Made by a program: the position numbers and the translations under genes
Notes under the pieces: generated by a model
Told to the model about the DNA's origin: nothing
Database searches by the model: none
What the model saw: the letters and a program-made list of their open reading frames with translations, nothing else
Shown here: piece after piece, positions 1 to 9,376 of the stretch
Layout of the letters: each line of letters begins with the position of its first letter
Position numbering within the stretch: the first letter of the stretch is position 1
Origin: Porphyromonadaceae bacterium CG2_30_38_12
Lineage (GTDB): Bacteria; Bacteroidota; Bacteroidia; Bacteroidales; Paludibacteraceae
DNA length: 37,336 bases
Direction: 5' to 3'
NCBI GenBank assembly: GCA_001873635.1
Contig: MNZK01000044.1
Location: 1 to 37,336 of the forward strand

Positions 1-51
1 TGGTTTTACATATAGCCGGAATTTGGTGCAACCTGTATCTATTTACAAAAA

Positions 52-82
52 AAAAGTTGCAGGCAACAAACCTGCAACTTTT
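52..82 (-). terminator. Rho-independent terminator after rpsA
   Basis: The 12-bp inverted repeat AAAAGTTGCAGG / CCTGCAACTTTT encloses a 7-nt loop. On the minus strand it is followed by a run of T, which suits termination of rpsA, whose stop lies about 35 bp upstream. The arms also end in A/T runs, so it could work in both directions. Confidence 0.85.
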
Positions 83-116
83 CATTCCATCTATTTGTCT
101 AAATTTAATCGGTTAT

Positions 117-2351
117 TTAAGCTTTTGGAGCTTCTTCAGCATCTGCTACTTCTGCTTCTGCTTTAACTTCCTCAGTTTTAACCTCAGCTTTAACTTCAGC
201 TTTAACTTCAGCTTTAACTTCAGCAATAACTTCTTCAGCAACTGCTTCTACTTTCGTTTCAGCTTTTGTTTCAGAAGCATCTTTCAATTCTTTTGCTTTT
301 TTAGTGGCTTTTGCAGCCGTTTTGGCAGCAGCTTCAACCATTTGGTCTTTCAAATCGGCTAATGACTGAATGTCTCCTAAGGTTGTTTTCTCCATAGAAG
401 CAGCTGGAGCAACAGTTTCTTCTTTTTTAGCTTTTTTAGGAGCAACTTTTTTGGTCGCCGATGAAGTTTTTTGTTCTACTTTTTCGCCTGATAATTCTGC
501 TTTTACAGCGCGTTTTACATCTTCAAATACACGGCTGTGCGATACGATTATGCGTTTTGCGTCTTTGTTGAATTCAATTACTTTAAAAGCTAATTTTTCG
601 TCTGCTTGAGCTTGAGCACCATCTTCTTTTACCAAATGTTTTGGAGTTGCAAAACCTTCAACGCCATAAGGCAGAGAGATTACTGCACCTTTGTCGAGCA
701 ATTCTATGATTACACCATCGTGAATGCTATCTACGGTAAACATGGTTTCCAATACATCCCATGGATTTTCTTCCAATTGTTTGTGTCCTAAGCTCAAACG
801 TCGGTTCGATTTGTCGATTTCTAATACCTGAACATCTATTTCGGCACCAATTTGTGTAAATTCTGATGGGTGTTTTACTTTTTTAGTCCACGATAAGTCT
901 GAAATGTGAATTAAGCCATCAACGCCTTCTTCTATTTCAACAAACACACCGAAGTTTGTAAAGTTACGTACTTTAGCTACATGTTTACTTCCTACCGCAT
1001 AGCGATCTTCAATACTTTCCCAAGGATCTGATTTCAATTGTTTCACACCTAAGGACATTTTGCGTTCGTCGCGGTCTAAAGTAAGTATCACTGTCTCAAT
1101 TTCATCGCCTACTTTTAGGAAGTCCTGAGCCGAACGTAAATGTTGCGACCAGCTCATTTCCGAAACGTGAATTAATCCTTCTACGCCAGGAGCTATTTCT
1201 ACAAATGCACCATAATCAGCCATAACCACTACTTTCCCTTTTACTTTGTCTCCAACTTTCATGTCGGCACTTAAAGCATCCCATGGGTGTGCGCTTAATT
1301 GTTTCAAGCCTAAGGCGATACGTTTTTTCTCATCATCAAAGTCAAGAATTACAACGTTTAATTTCTGATCCAATGAAACAATTTCTTCGGGATGAGACAC
1401 CCGTCCCCACGAAAGGTCTGTGATGTGAATTAGACCATCTACGCCGCCAAGGTCAATAAATACACCATACGAAGTGATGTTTTTAACGGTACCTTCCAAT
1501 ACCTGACCTTTTTGCAATTTACTGATAATATCTTTTTTCTGATTTTCAAGTTCTGCTTCAATAAGCGCTTTGTGTGATACAACAACATTTTTGAATTCGT
1601 GGTTAATTTTGATAACTTTGAATTCCATGGTTTTGTTTACGAATACATCGTAATCGCGAATAGGTTTCACATCGATTTGTGAACCTGGTAAGAATGCTTC
1701 GATACCAAATACATCAACGATCATACCACCTTTGGTGCGACATTTTACAAAGCCTTTCACAATTTCTTGCGATTCGAGTGCTGCGTTCACGCGATCCCAC
1801 GAGCGGGTTGCACGTGCTTGTTTGTGCGAGAGAATTAATTGACCTTTTTTATCTTCTTGGCTTTCAATGTAAACTTCAATTTTGTCGCCAACAGCCAAAT
1901 CTGGATTGTAGCGAAATTCGCTCATGGGAACAACGCCGTCCGATTTGTAACCAACGTTTACAACTACTTCGCGTTTGTTTATTGAGATAACGGTACCCTC
2001 AACTACTTCTTTGTCTTTGATAGCGTTCAGGGTGTTTTCGTACACATTTTTAAGGGTTTCTTTTTCCTGTGCGCTGAGCACTTCCCCTTTTTCGTAAGCG
2101 TCCCAGTCAAAATCGACATCAATGTGGATAGATGCAGGTGCTGCAACTGCGAATTGACGGGCTGGTACTTCTTCAATTATTTCTTCAACTACTTCTTGAG
2201 CAGGCACTTCGGCTGCTTCTTCAACTACGTTTTTTTCTTCGGCAGCAACTGCTTCCACAGTTTCTACTTCTTCTTCTACGGTTGGAACTATTTCCACTGT
2301 TTCCTCTACGGTTGGAATTAATTCTTCCGATAGATTTTTGTTTTCTTCCAT
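117..2351 (-). CDS. rpsA: 30S ribosomal protein S1
   Basis: RpsA binds mRNA on the small ribosomal subunit and helps recruit it for initiation, which matters in Bacteroidetes because most of their leaders lack Shine-Dalgarno sequences. The 744-residue protein has six S1 repeats, at roughly 113-178, 196-261, 281-350, 366-436, 453-523 and 540-606, the middle ones with the typical GxFV..GVDGLIHISDLSW pattern. I start at the ATG giving MEENKNLSEE; the longer ORF-track start would place 28 codons, including the promoter -7 element, inside the gene. Two parts are unusual: an acidic Glu/Val-rich N-terminal tail (residues 1-65) and a Lys/Ala/Glu C-terminal tail (about 620-744) built partly of AEVK repeats. 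Both look disordered and are longer than in Bacteroidetes S1 proteins I know. It follows ligA on the same strand but has its own promoter and terminator. Confidence 0.95.
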   Translation of the reverse strand: MEENKNLSEELIPTVEETVEIVPTVEEEVETVEAVAAEEKNVVEEAAEVPAQEVVEEIIEEVPARQFAVAAPASIHIDVDFDWDAYEKGEVLSAQEKETLKNVYENTLNAIKDKEVVEGTVISINKREVVVNVGYKSDGVVPMSEFRYNPDLAVGDKIEVYIESQEDKKGQLILSHKQARATRSWDRVNAALESQEIVKGFVKCRTKGGMIVDVFGIEAFLPGSQIDVKPIRDYDVFVNKTMEFKVIKINHEFKNVVVSHKALIEAELENQKKDIISKLQKGQVLEGTVKNITSYGVFIDLGGVDGLIHITDLSWGRVSHPEEIVSLDQKLNVVILDFDDEKKRIALGLKQLSAHPWDALSADMKVGDKVKGKVVVMADYGAFVEIAPGVEGLIHVSEMSWSQHLRSAQDFLKVGDEIETVILTLDRDERKMSLGVKQLKSDPWESIEDRYAVGSKHVAKVRNFTNFGVFVEIEEGVDGLIHISDLSWTKKVKHPSEFTQIGAEIDVQVLEIDKSNRRLSLGHKQLEENPWDVLETMFTVDSIHDGVIIELLDKGAVISLPYGVEGFATPKHLVKEDGAQAQADEKLAFKVIEFNKDAKRIIVSHSRVFEDVKRAVKAELSGEKVEQKTSSATKKVAPKKAKKEETVAPAASMEKTTLGDIQSLADLKDQMVEAAAKTAAKATKKAKELKDASETKAETKVEAVAEEVIAEVKAEVKAEVKAEVKTEEVKAEAEVADAEEAPKA
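173..232 (-). repeat. 12-bp tandem repeat in the rpsA tail
   Basis: Three exact copies of CAGCTTTAACTT (185-220) are flanked by one degenerate copy on each side. Read on the minus strand they encode the AEVK tetrapeptide repeat at the C-terminus of S1. Copy number may vary between strains. Confidence 0.85.
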
Positions 2352-2424
2352 TACAGAAAATTGGTTTTTTAATGCTAATAAATTAGCGGGTTTGACATTA
2401 TAATTATTTGTAAAAAATTGACTG

Positions 2425-2432
2425 CAAAGATA
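2425..2432 (-). promoter_or_regulatory. rpsA promoter -7 element (TATCTTTG)
   Basis: TATCTTTG on the minus strand is an exact match to the Bacteroidetes -7 consensus TAnnTTTG, 73 bp before the rpsA ATG. The predicted transcript begins within the next 5-8 nt and has a leader of about 65 nt. No -33 TTTG lies at the ideal 19-21 nt; the nearest is TTTTG, 27 nt upstream, inside the 3' end of ligA. Confidence 0.65.
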
Positions 2433-2442
2433 CAACTTTTTT

Positions 2443-4500
<2,058 letters not shown>

Positions 4501-4514
4501 TCATTTTGTAAGGG

Positions 4515-4522
4515 CAAAGATA
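4515..4522 (-). promoter_or_regulatory. ligA promoter -7 element (TATCTTTG)
   Basis: TATCTTTG on the minus strand matches TAnnTTTG exactly, 23 bp before the ligA ATG, predicting a very short leader of about 15-20 nt. A TTTG lies 14 nt upstream, closer than the usual 19-21. Confidence 0.6.
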
Positions 4523-4854
4523 AAACAATTCTTTGTCAAATTTGATACAGCTTTGTTCATTGAAATACATTTCCTACCATTTCGATGTTTTTCCTTTTAT
4601 TTCCTACCAAAATGTAAGAATTTCGTATTCAATTAGTTAAAAATAAAATTGGCAAAATAATATCTTAGAACTAATATTGAAAATTAAGGTATTGCTATAG
4701 AGATACTTATTTTTTTTAGTTTTTCTGATTTATGTTCAGACTTCTATTACTCTCGTAATTTAGTTTGCTACTGTTTCATAATTTAGCATCAAATCTGTAC
4801 GAGGAAAATATGTTTCAGTTTGTTTTTAAAAGCAGACATAAAACTTTTACAGCA
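4523..4854. other. Gene-free stretch between ligA and the small-ORF cluster
   Basis: No convincing reading frame is seen. The plus-strand ORF that starts at 4765 overlaps the better minus-strand ORFs and has random-looking composition. The only structure noted is a repeated ATTTCCTACCA at 4569-4579 and 4599-4609, exactly 30 bp apart, upstream of the ligA promoter. Confidence 0.5.
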
Positions 4855-5046
4855 TTATTTGCTCGAGGAGTTTATAAAGAGTGTAAGCGTATGGTCAATT
4901 TTTACAATATTTTTGTGTTTCTCGAGTTCCTGAATGATTTTTCGTCCCTTTGCCGTGCTTACATCTTTGTGTGCTGTAACTTTCATGATTGGTTGGCTTT
5001 TTTGTTGATCCAAATCTACAACGTTTTTTTGATAAAAACACTTCAA
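4855..5046 (-). CDS. Small lysine-rich protein, possibly antitoxin-like
   Basis: A 63-codon ORF (MKCFYQKNVVDLDQQ...), starting 28 nt after the stop of the Nif11-like gene and on the same strand, so the two could share a transcript. An internal start at MKVTAHKDVS would give 43 residues. The segment KGRKIIQELEKHKNIVKI resembles the C-terminal helix of short antitoxin-like proteins next to RelE-type toxins, but no toxin gene is nearby and the likeness is from memory only. Codon composition is plausible for a real gene. It may instead be the remnant of a longer gene, since no recognisable partner follows. Confidence 0.4.
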   Translation of the reverse strand: MKCFYQKNVVDLDQQKSQPIMKVTAHKDVSTAKGRKIIQELEKHKNIVKIDHTLTLFINSSSK

Positions 5047-5074
5047 TTACATCAAATGTACGTGGCGCTTATGA

Positions 5075-5314
5075 TTACCGAAACAACTGATACCATGCCT
5101 TTATTTCTTTTACGCACCCGGCTTGCTCGTAAGTTTGGCACTTAATTTCCAGTACATTAAAAGCATCTTCAATTTCAGCATGCGTAAAACCTATTTGTTG
5201 CGCCGCCATTCCTTGAAGTAATTCGGCTTGAAACTTAAATGTGTAACACGATTTCAGAAAATCATTATCCAAATCTACTTTTGATATAAAGTTTATTGCG
5301 TTTTGTAAGCTCAT
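5075..5314 (-). CDS. Nif11-like small protein
   Basis: The first-choice start (ATG giving MSLQNAINFISKV) yields 79 residues; the ORF track starts 16 codons earlier in AT-rich leader. The pattern MSLxxAxxFxxKVxxDxxF, followed by a second helix with GFTHAEIEDAF, is the layout of the Nif11 family, named from nitrogen-fixation clusters and known elsewhere as a leader domain of ribosomal peptide precursors. No Gly-Gly leader cleavage site follows. The tail KCQTYEQAGCVKEIKAWYQLF holds two cysteines and is too short and ordered to be an obvious core peptide. No modifying enzyme or nif gene is seen within the window. It lies between a tiny Cys-rich ORF and the short lysine-rich ORF. Assignment rests on recall of the family pattern. 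Confidence 0.55.
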   Translation of the reverse strand: MSLQNAINFISKVDLDNDFLKSCYTFKFQAELLQGMAAQQIGFTHAEIEDAFNVLEIKCQTYEQAGCVKEIKAWYQLFR

Positions 5315-5374
5315 TTTTGTTAAGTTTATAAGGTTTGTAAAGTTATTAATTAAAAGAATCATCAGCTTATTAAA

Positions 5375-5449
5375 TCATTTTTTCTCTTCGTCGCAAACAT
5401 CTGTTTCGCAGGTTGTGCATTCGCCACCACAAACCGTTGCCAATTCCAT
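5375..5449 (-). CDS. Tiny Cys-rich ORF upstream of the Nif11-like gene
   Basis: This ORF is too short for the ORF track. From ATG it encodes 24 residues, MELATVCGGECTTCETDVCDEEKK, ending 60 bp before the Nif11-like ATG on the same strand. An in-frame TTG at 5476 would add MDLYSHESA (33 residues). Four cysteines in CGGECTTCETDVC could bind metal or an iron-sulfur cluster. A perfect -7 element, TACCTTTG (5494-5501), stands just upstream and excludes the GTG at 5494 as a start. I do not recognise the sequence. Support is the promoter, the clustered Cys codons and the position; homologues would be needed to confirm it is translated. Confidence 0.35.
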   Translation of the reverse strand: MELATVCGGECTTCETDVCDEEKK

Positions 5450-5493
5450 AGCAGATTCGTGGCTGTATAAATCCAATTTTTTGTGTATCAGCA

Positions 5494-5501
5494 CAAAGGT
5501 A
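5494..5501 (-). promoter_or_regulatory. -7 element (TACCTTTG) for the small-ORF cluster
   Basis: An exact TAnnTTTG match on the minus strand, 45 bp before the ATG of the tiny Cys-rich ORF and about 180 bp before the Nif11-like ATG. No clear -33 element was found at the standard distance. Confidence 0.5.
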
Positions 5502-5720
5502 AATATAGCTTTCGCAAGTAAATTAATTGAAAATCATTCTATTATAAAATCTGTGATTTTGATACGTGTTTATTCATCAAATACGTATTGTGTTTTATAA
5601 AGATTTTGTGGAACTTTGTGTAAATACTTTGTGGAACTTCGTGTTATAGTTTTTTTTATTACATAAAAATTACAAAGAAGTCACAACATTCACAAAGTGA
5701 TAAATTTAAATACCGGTCAA
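5502..5720. other. Non-coding stretch with a short direct repeat
   Basis: No gene is seen. TTTGTGGAACTTTGTGT and TTTGTGGAACTTCGTGT (about 5605-5644) form a direct repeat 23 bp apart, of the kind of short TTTGTG-rich dispersed sequence often found between Bacteroidetes genes. Confidence 0.45.
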
Positions 5721-5894
5721 TTAAAACTGCTCTTTTCCAAAATTGCTTTCCAATTTTTTCTTCAATTTGCTATTGGTATTTATAAAGTAGTTAGCTGTAA
5801 ATTCAATAATTTATCTTTTGCGTAGGTATTCAGTTTCCTGAAAAAATAGCTGTTTGCTCGAATTGCTATAAATATGCGTGTTTAAACCTTCCAT
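5721..5894 (-). pseudogene. Possible decayed small ORF with one in-frame stop
   Basis: The minus-strand frame reads MEGLNTHIYSNSSKQLFFQETEYLRKR, a TAA stop at 5811-5813, then IIEFTANYFINTNSKLKKKLESNFGKEQF and stop: 57 residues if the stop is ignored. Composition is protein-like in both halves, but in DNA this AT-rich such runs also arise by chance. No family is recognised. Confidence 0.22.
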
Positions 5895-5971
5895 ATTTGA
5901 ACCTATGTTTAACTTGTTTTTTCAAAGCCATAATACGATGAAATAAAGAAAAAATTACAAATGTACTGTTA

Positions 5972-6011
5972 AAAAAAATCCTGCTGAAAAATTAATCAGC
6001 TGGATTTTTTT
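5972..6011 (-). terminator. Rho-independent terminator after pepT
   Basis: AAAAAAATCC-T-GCTGA pairs with TCAGC-T-GGATTTTTTT around an 8-nt loop, with one T/T mismatch. On the minus strand it ends in a T run, 28 bp after the pepT stop. Confidence 0.85.
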
Positions 6012-6038
6012 GTGAACTATTTTAATCAGCGCATTATC

Positions 6039-7265
6039 TTATGCTTTATTACCCATTATTTCTGCAATTTTCACAATAATCATCATAGCTTTTTCCATCG
6101 ATTGCACTGGAACATATTCAAAACGTCCGTGGAAATTATGACCACCTGCAAAAATGTTTGGACAAGGAAGACCATCAAACGAAAGACGTGCGCCATCGGT
6201 GCCACCACGTATTGGTTTCACATCAGGTTTCACCCCAACAGCTTCCATGGCTTCGAATGCTAAATCTACAATATGCATCACGGGTTCTACTTTTTCACGC
6301 ATGTTGTAGTACTGGTCGCGCATTTCAACTGTGGCTGTGCCTGCGCCAAACTCAGCATTAATTTTATTTGCTAAATGTTCAATTTCTTTTTTTCGACGTT
6401 CAAACCTATCACGGTCGTGGTCGCGAACAATGTAGCTTAAGGACGATTGTTCTACGGTGCCTTCCATGCCTACCAAGTGATAAAAGCCTTCGTAGTCCTG
6501 GGTGTGCTCGGGGGTTTCGTGGCGTGGAAGCATGGACGCAAATTGATGTGCTACACGCATGGAATTGAGCATTTTGTGCTTGGCATATCCGGGATGAACA
6601 TTCATACCCCGAAAGGTGATTTTAGCTGCAGCTGCATTAAAGTTTTCATATTCGAGCTCGCCTATTTCGCCGCCATCCATGGTGTAAGCCCATTCAGCGC
6701 CAAACTTAGGCACATCGAAATGGTCGGCGCCTTGCCCAATTTCCTCATCGGGCGTGAAACCTACACGTATTTTACCGTGCTTAATTTCTGGATGTTCAAT
6801 TAAATATTCCATTGCCGAAACAATTTCAGTTAAGCCTGCTTTATCGTCGGCGCCTAACAAGGTTGTGCCATCTGTAACTACAATATCTTGTCCAACGTAT
6901 TGTCGTATTTCTGGAAATTTATTCGTTTCCAGTGTAATTTGCTTTTCTTCGTTGAGCAAAATATCATTGCCATCATAGTTTGTCACTACGCGCGGTTTCA
7001 CGTGTTTAGCAGTCATGTCGGGACTGGTATCCATGTGCGACACAAAGCCAATAGTCGGAATTGTTTTGTCCGTATTTGCTGGTAAAGTTGCCATTACGTA
7101 GCCATTGGAATCTAATTCAACATCCTGAAGTCCTATCGTTTTAAGTTCTTCTACTAAGTATTGAGCAAACACCATTTGTCCTGGTGTACTTGGTGTCATG
7201 TGAGTGTTTTCGTCCGATGTAGTTGTAAAACTCACGTATTTAAAAAATCGATCTACTATATTCAT
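6039..7265 (-). CDS. pepT: Peptidase T (tripeptide aminopeptidase)
   Basis: PepT is a cytosolic dizinc M20 peptidase that removes the N-terminal residue from tripeptides. The 408-residue length matches the family (about 409). Visible metal and catalytic motifs: SHMDTSPD (His77, Asp79), GADDKAG (Asp140), TPDEEIGQG (Glu174 as general base and Glu175 as ligand), MDGGE (Asp197) and AGGHNFHG (His376). The dimerisation domain lies about 205-315 with the conserved [10 protein letters not shown]. It lies 45 bp after the alcohol dehydrogenase on the same strand, with no terminator or TAnnTTTG element between, so it is probably co-transcribed, and it ends at a strong terminator. Confidence 0.96.
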   Translation of the reverse strand: MNIVDRFFKYVSFTTTSDENTHMTPSTPGQMVFAQYLVEELKTIGLQDVELDSNGYVMATLPANTDKTIPTIGFVSHMDTSPDMTAKHVKPRVVTNYDGNDILLNEEKQITLETNKFPEIRQYVGQDIVVTDGTTLLGADDKAGLTEIVSAMEYLIEHPEIKHGKIRVGFTPDEEIGQGADHFDVPKFGAEWAYTMDGGEIGELEYENFNAAAAKITFRGMNVHPGYAKHKMLNSMRVAHQFASMLPRHETPEHTQDYEGFYHLVGMEGTVEQSSLSYIVRDHDRDRFERRKKEIEHLANKINAEFGAGTATVEMRDQYYNMREKVEPVMHIVDLAFEAMEAVGVKPDVKPIRGGTDGARLSFDGLPCPNIFAGGHNFHGRFEYVPVQSMEKAMMIIVKIAEIMGNKA

Positions 7266-7310
7266 TTTATTTTATTTTGTTTTATTAAATGTATTCAAGT
7301 CCCAATTTGT

Positions 7311-8480
7311 TCAAACTGCCAGCTCGTAAATTTTAGTAACATCTTCTTCGGTTAATTTTACAAAATTTCCCAACGTTTTGCCAGCTAAGCCTAAGTTTTT
7401 GACTAAAACAGGAATGTCGGCAGCACGGGCTCCTAAAGAAGCAAAACGAATGGGCATACCAAGTGAGCTTACAAATTTTTCGTAACAGGCAATGCCTTCT
7501 AATGCCGTGTTTTCAGGTTCCTGAAAATCCATACTACATCCCCAAACGCGCACGGCAAATTGTGCAAAGCGCATCACATCGTGTTTCATAACATATTTCA
7601 TCCAAGCCGGAAACATAACAGCCAAGCCAGCACCATGAGCTACATCGTACAATCCCGAAAGCTCGTGTTCCATTTGGTGCGTGCTCCAATCGCTCAAGCG
7701 GCCTACTCCGCAGGTGTCGTTGTGAGCTACCATACCAGCCCACATGAGGTTGGCGCGCGCATCGTAGTCCAAAGGATTTGCCAATGCTTTAGGTGCTTCG
7801 TTGATAACGGTTAGCAATATTCCTTCGGCAAGGCGATCGGAAATTTCAACGCGTTTGGAGTTTGTGAAATAACGTTCCATGACGTGTGCCATCATGTCGG
7901 TAGCACCACAGGCGGTTTGAAATGGTGGCAGGGAGCATGTCAGCTCGGGATTGAGAATAGAAAATGCAGGTCGTAGCACTTCGCCACCGGTGGCACGCTT
8001 CAATATTCCGTTTTCGTGCGTAATTACCGAACCACTCGAACCCTCGCTGCCAGCAGCTGTGAGAGTAAGTATAGTGCCTATGGGCAATGCTTTTTCTACT
8101 ATTTTTTTTCCTGTAAAGAAATCCCAAAAATCACCGTCGTACAAAGCTCCAATGGCAATTGCTTTTGCGGAGTCAATCACACTACCACCGCCAACAGCAA
8201 GTACAAAATCGATGTTGTTTTCTTTACATTGTTCAATGCCTTTATATACCAATCCGCTACGAGGATTGGGCACAACGCCACCCAATTCGGTAAACCATAT
8301 ACCGGCATTTGCGAGCGATTTTTTTACGCGAGCAAGCAATCCGCTTTCAACTACCGAGCCACTACCATAGTGAATCAGAACCCGCGTTCCTTTAAATTTG
8401 CGGACATAATCGCCGGCTTCGTTTTCACGCGATTTGCCAAATACAAAATAGGTTGGACTGTAAAAATTAAAATTATCCAT
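7311..8480 (-). CDS. Iron-containing (YqhD/BDH-type) NAD(P)H alcohol dehydrogenase
   Basis: A group III metal-dependent alcohol dehydrogenase of 389 residues, likely reducing aldehydes to alcohols in the cytosol. The nucleotide-binding GGGSVIDSAKA lies at 97-107. The metal ligands follow the E. coli YqhD pattern with a one-residue offset: Asp195 and His199 (GATDMMAHVMERYF), His268 (WSTHQMEHELS) and His282 (DVAHGAG). Start chosen at ATG giving MDNFNFYSPT; the ORF-track start lies within the promoter region. Substrate is not shown by sequence; YqhD relatives act on butanal, methylglyoxal and other short aldehydes. A link with the lactaldehyde made in rhamnose or fucose breakdown is only a possibility. 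Promoter -7 is at 8519-8526. Confidence 0.93.
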   Translation of the reverse strand: MDNFNFYSPTYFVFGKSRENEAGDYVRKFKGTRVLIHYGSGSVVESGLLARVKKSLANAGIWFTELGGVVPNPRSGLVYKGIEQCKENNIDFVLAVGGGSVIDSAKAIAIGALYDGDFWDFFTGKKIVEKALPIGTILTLTAAGSEGSSGSVITHENGILKRATGGEVLRPAFSILNPELTCSLPPFQTACGATDMMAHVMERYFTNSKRVEISDRLAEGILLTVINEAPKALANPLDYDARANLMWAGMVAHNDTCGVGRLSDWSTHQMEHELSGLYDVAHGAGLAVMFPAWMKYVMKHDVMRFAQFAVRVWGCSMDFQEPENTALEGIACYEKFVSSLGMPIRFASLGARAADIPVLVKNLGLAGKTLGNFVKLTEEDVTKIYELAV

Positions 8481-8518
8481 ATTTTTTTTGATGTTAAATT
8501 GTTTATTTATGTAAACCA

Positions 8519-8526
8519 CAAAGATA
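8519..8526 (-). promoter_or_regulatory. Alcohol dehydrogenase promoter -7 (TATCTTTG)
   Basis: An exact TAnnTTTG element on the minus strand, 38 bp before the dehydrogenase ATG. No clear -33 TTG is seen at the standard spacing, so the promoter may need an activator. Confidence 0.6.
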
Positions 8527-8986
8527 CAATTTCTTTCCTATTTTGTTGCTTTTTTAAAGTATTTTCAGCAATTTAGAAAAAGTTTTTCTATCTATCTTTC
8601 ACACGAAAGATAGACATTGGGGCTGTTACTCAAAAAAAATCTTCTCACCTTTTAATACACAGCTTACTATAGTGTCCCAATGGATTCTACTCAAGCAGCG
8701 AATTGGTAAAGGCAACAGCTTTTTTGTAAAACAGCAATTAATTCAGCAAATTTAATGCTAATGAAAAACCTTCACATCCTTACTCTTTATTTTTTTAAAG
8801 GGTGTGAGAAATATTATCGTTCTAAAATAATTATTTAAGATTAAACACGAATACATAAACTCACAAATTCTTGTTTTAAAAAAATAGAGCAATCACGGAG
8901 TAAAACTACAAGCAATTTTTTTGATATTAAACAGCCTACAATAACTTCAAAATATAAATTGTAACTGAAATTTAATACTAAAAAAG
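8527..8986. other. Gene-free stretch with two hairpins
   Basis: Divergent intergenic region between the alcohol dehydrogenase and the ars operon. No convincing ORF: the 99-codon minus ORF 8841-9140 runs into arsR on the opposite strand. Two hairpins are visible: TCTATCTTTC-acac-GAAAGATAGA (8591-8614) and TCACATCCTT / AAGGGTGTGA (8772-8807, one G-U pair, 16-nt loop). Neither has a good T tract. No known RNA family is recognised. Confidence 0.5.
8591..8614. repeat. Perfect 10-bp inverted repeat
   Basis: TCTATCTTTC and GAAAGATAGA flank the 4-nt spacer ACAC. It lies about 65 bp upstream of the alcohol dehydrogenase -7 element. It could be an operator or an RNA hairpin; there is no T run on either side, so a terminator is unlikely. 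Confidence 0.6.
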
Positions 8987-9023
8987 TTGTTAGTAAATAA
9001 TTAATGTCGTATTTTTGCGACAT
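8987..9023 (+). promoter_or_regulatory. ars promoter with operator-like palindrome
   Basis: TTG (8987-8989) and TATTTTTG (9010-9017) are 20 nt apart, a standard Bacteroidetes promoter. The -7 element is exactly framed by ATGTCG (9004-9009) and CGACAT (9018-9023), a perfect inverted repeat. A repressor bound there would block RNA polymerase, as expected for autoregulation by the ArsR encoded 14 bp downstream. Confidence 0.75.
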
Positions 9024-9037
9024 AAAACATAATAACA

Positions 9038-9364
9038 ATGATAAAATCAGAAGTGTTTGATAATGAGCTACAAAAATTAGCAAATTTTGCGAAAGTAATT
9101 TCACATCCCGCACGTTTAGCGATATTGAAGTATTTGGCACAAACCAAAACTTGTATTTCGGGAGATATATCCGACCATTTGCCCTTGAGTCGCACTACCG
9201 TTTCGCAGCATCTGAAAGAATTGCGCGACATGGGATTGATACATGGCGAAATAGAGGGAGTGAAGATTAATTATTGTTTATGTGGTAGCTCTATTAAAGA
9301 ACAAATCGCAAATTTCGATGCTTTTTTCAGCACTATTACTGTTCAGGAATTTAGTTGTAAATAA
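9038..9364 (+). CDS. arsR: ArsR/SmtB-family arsenic-responsive repressor
   Basis: A 108-residue winged-helix protein of the ArsR/SmtB family. It probably represses the operon until As(III) binds. ISHPARLAILKYL (21-33) is the typical first helix, and the recognition helix lies in LSRTTVSQHLKELRDMGLI (50-68), followed by the wing. The classical ELCVCDL arsenic motif is absent. Cysteines sit at 39, 80, 82 and 107, so the inducer site, if arsenic, is probably formed by YCLC and the C-terminal Cys, as in other ArsR proteins with relocated sites. First gene of the operon; rhodanese follows after 12 nt. Confidence 0.9.
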   Translation: MIKSEVFDNELQKLANFAKVISHPARLAILKYLAQTKTCISGDISDHLPLSRTTVSQHLKELRDMGLIHGEIEGVKINYCLCGSSIKEQIANFDAFFSTITVQEFSCK

Positions 9365-9376
9365 AAACTCAATCTT

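Noticed and set aside
2124-2386. Plus-strand ORFs rich in Leu, Phe and Gln
   Set aside because: Mirror image of the Glu/Val-rich start of rpsA.
4765-5145. 126-codon plus-strand ORF
   Set aside because: Opposes two better minus-strand frames; translation is Phe/Leu/Arg-rich without pattern.
5494-5494. GTG start extending the tiny Cys-rich ORF
   Set aside because: Its first base is the last base of the predicted -7 element, so it could not be in the transcript.
8016-8576. 186-codon plus-strand ORF
   Set aside because: Antisense to the alcohol dehydrogenase, with low-quality composition and no recognisable motif.
8841-9140. 99-codon minus-strand ORF
   Set aside because: Covers the ars promoter and runs into arsR on the other strand; hydrophobic AT-rich translation typical of non-coding DNA.
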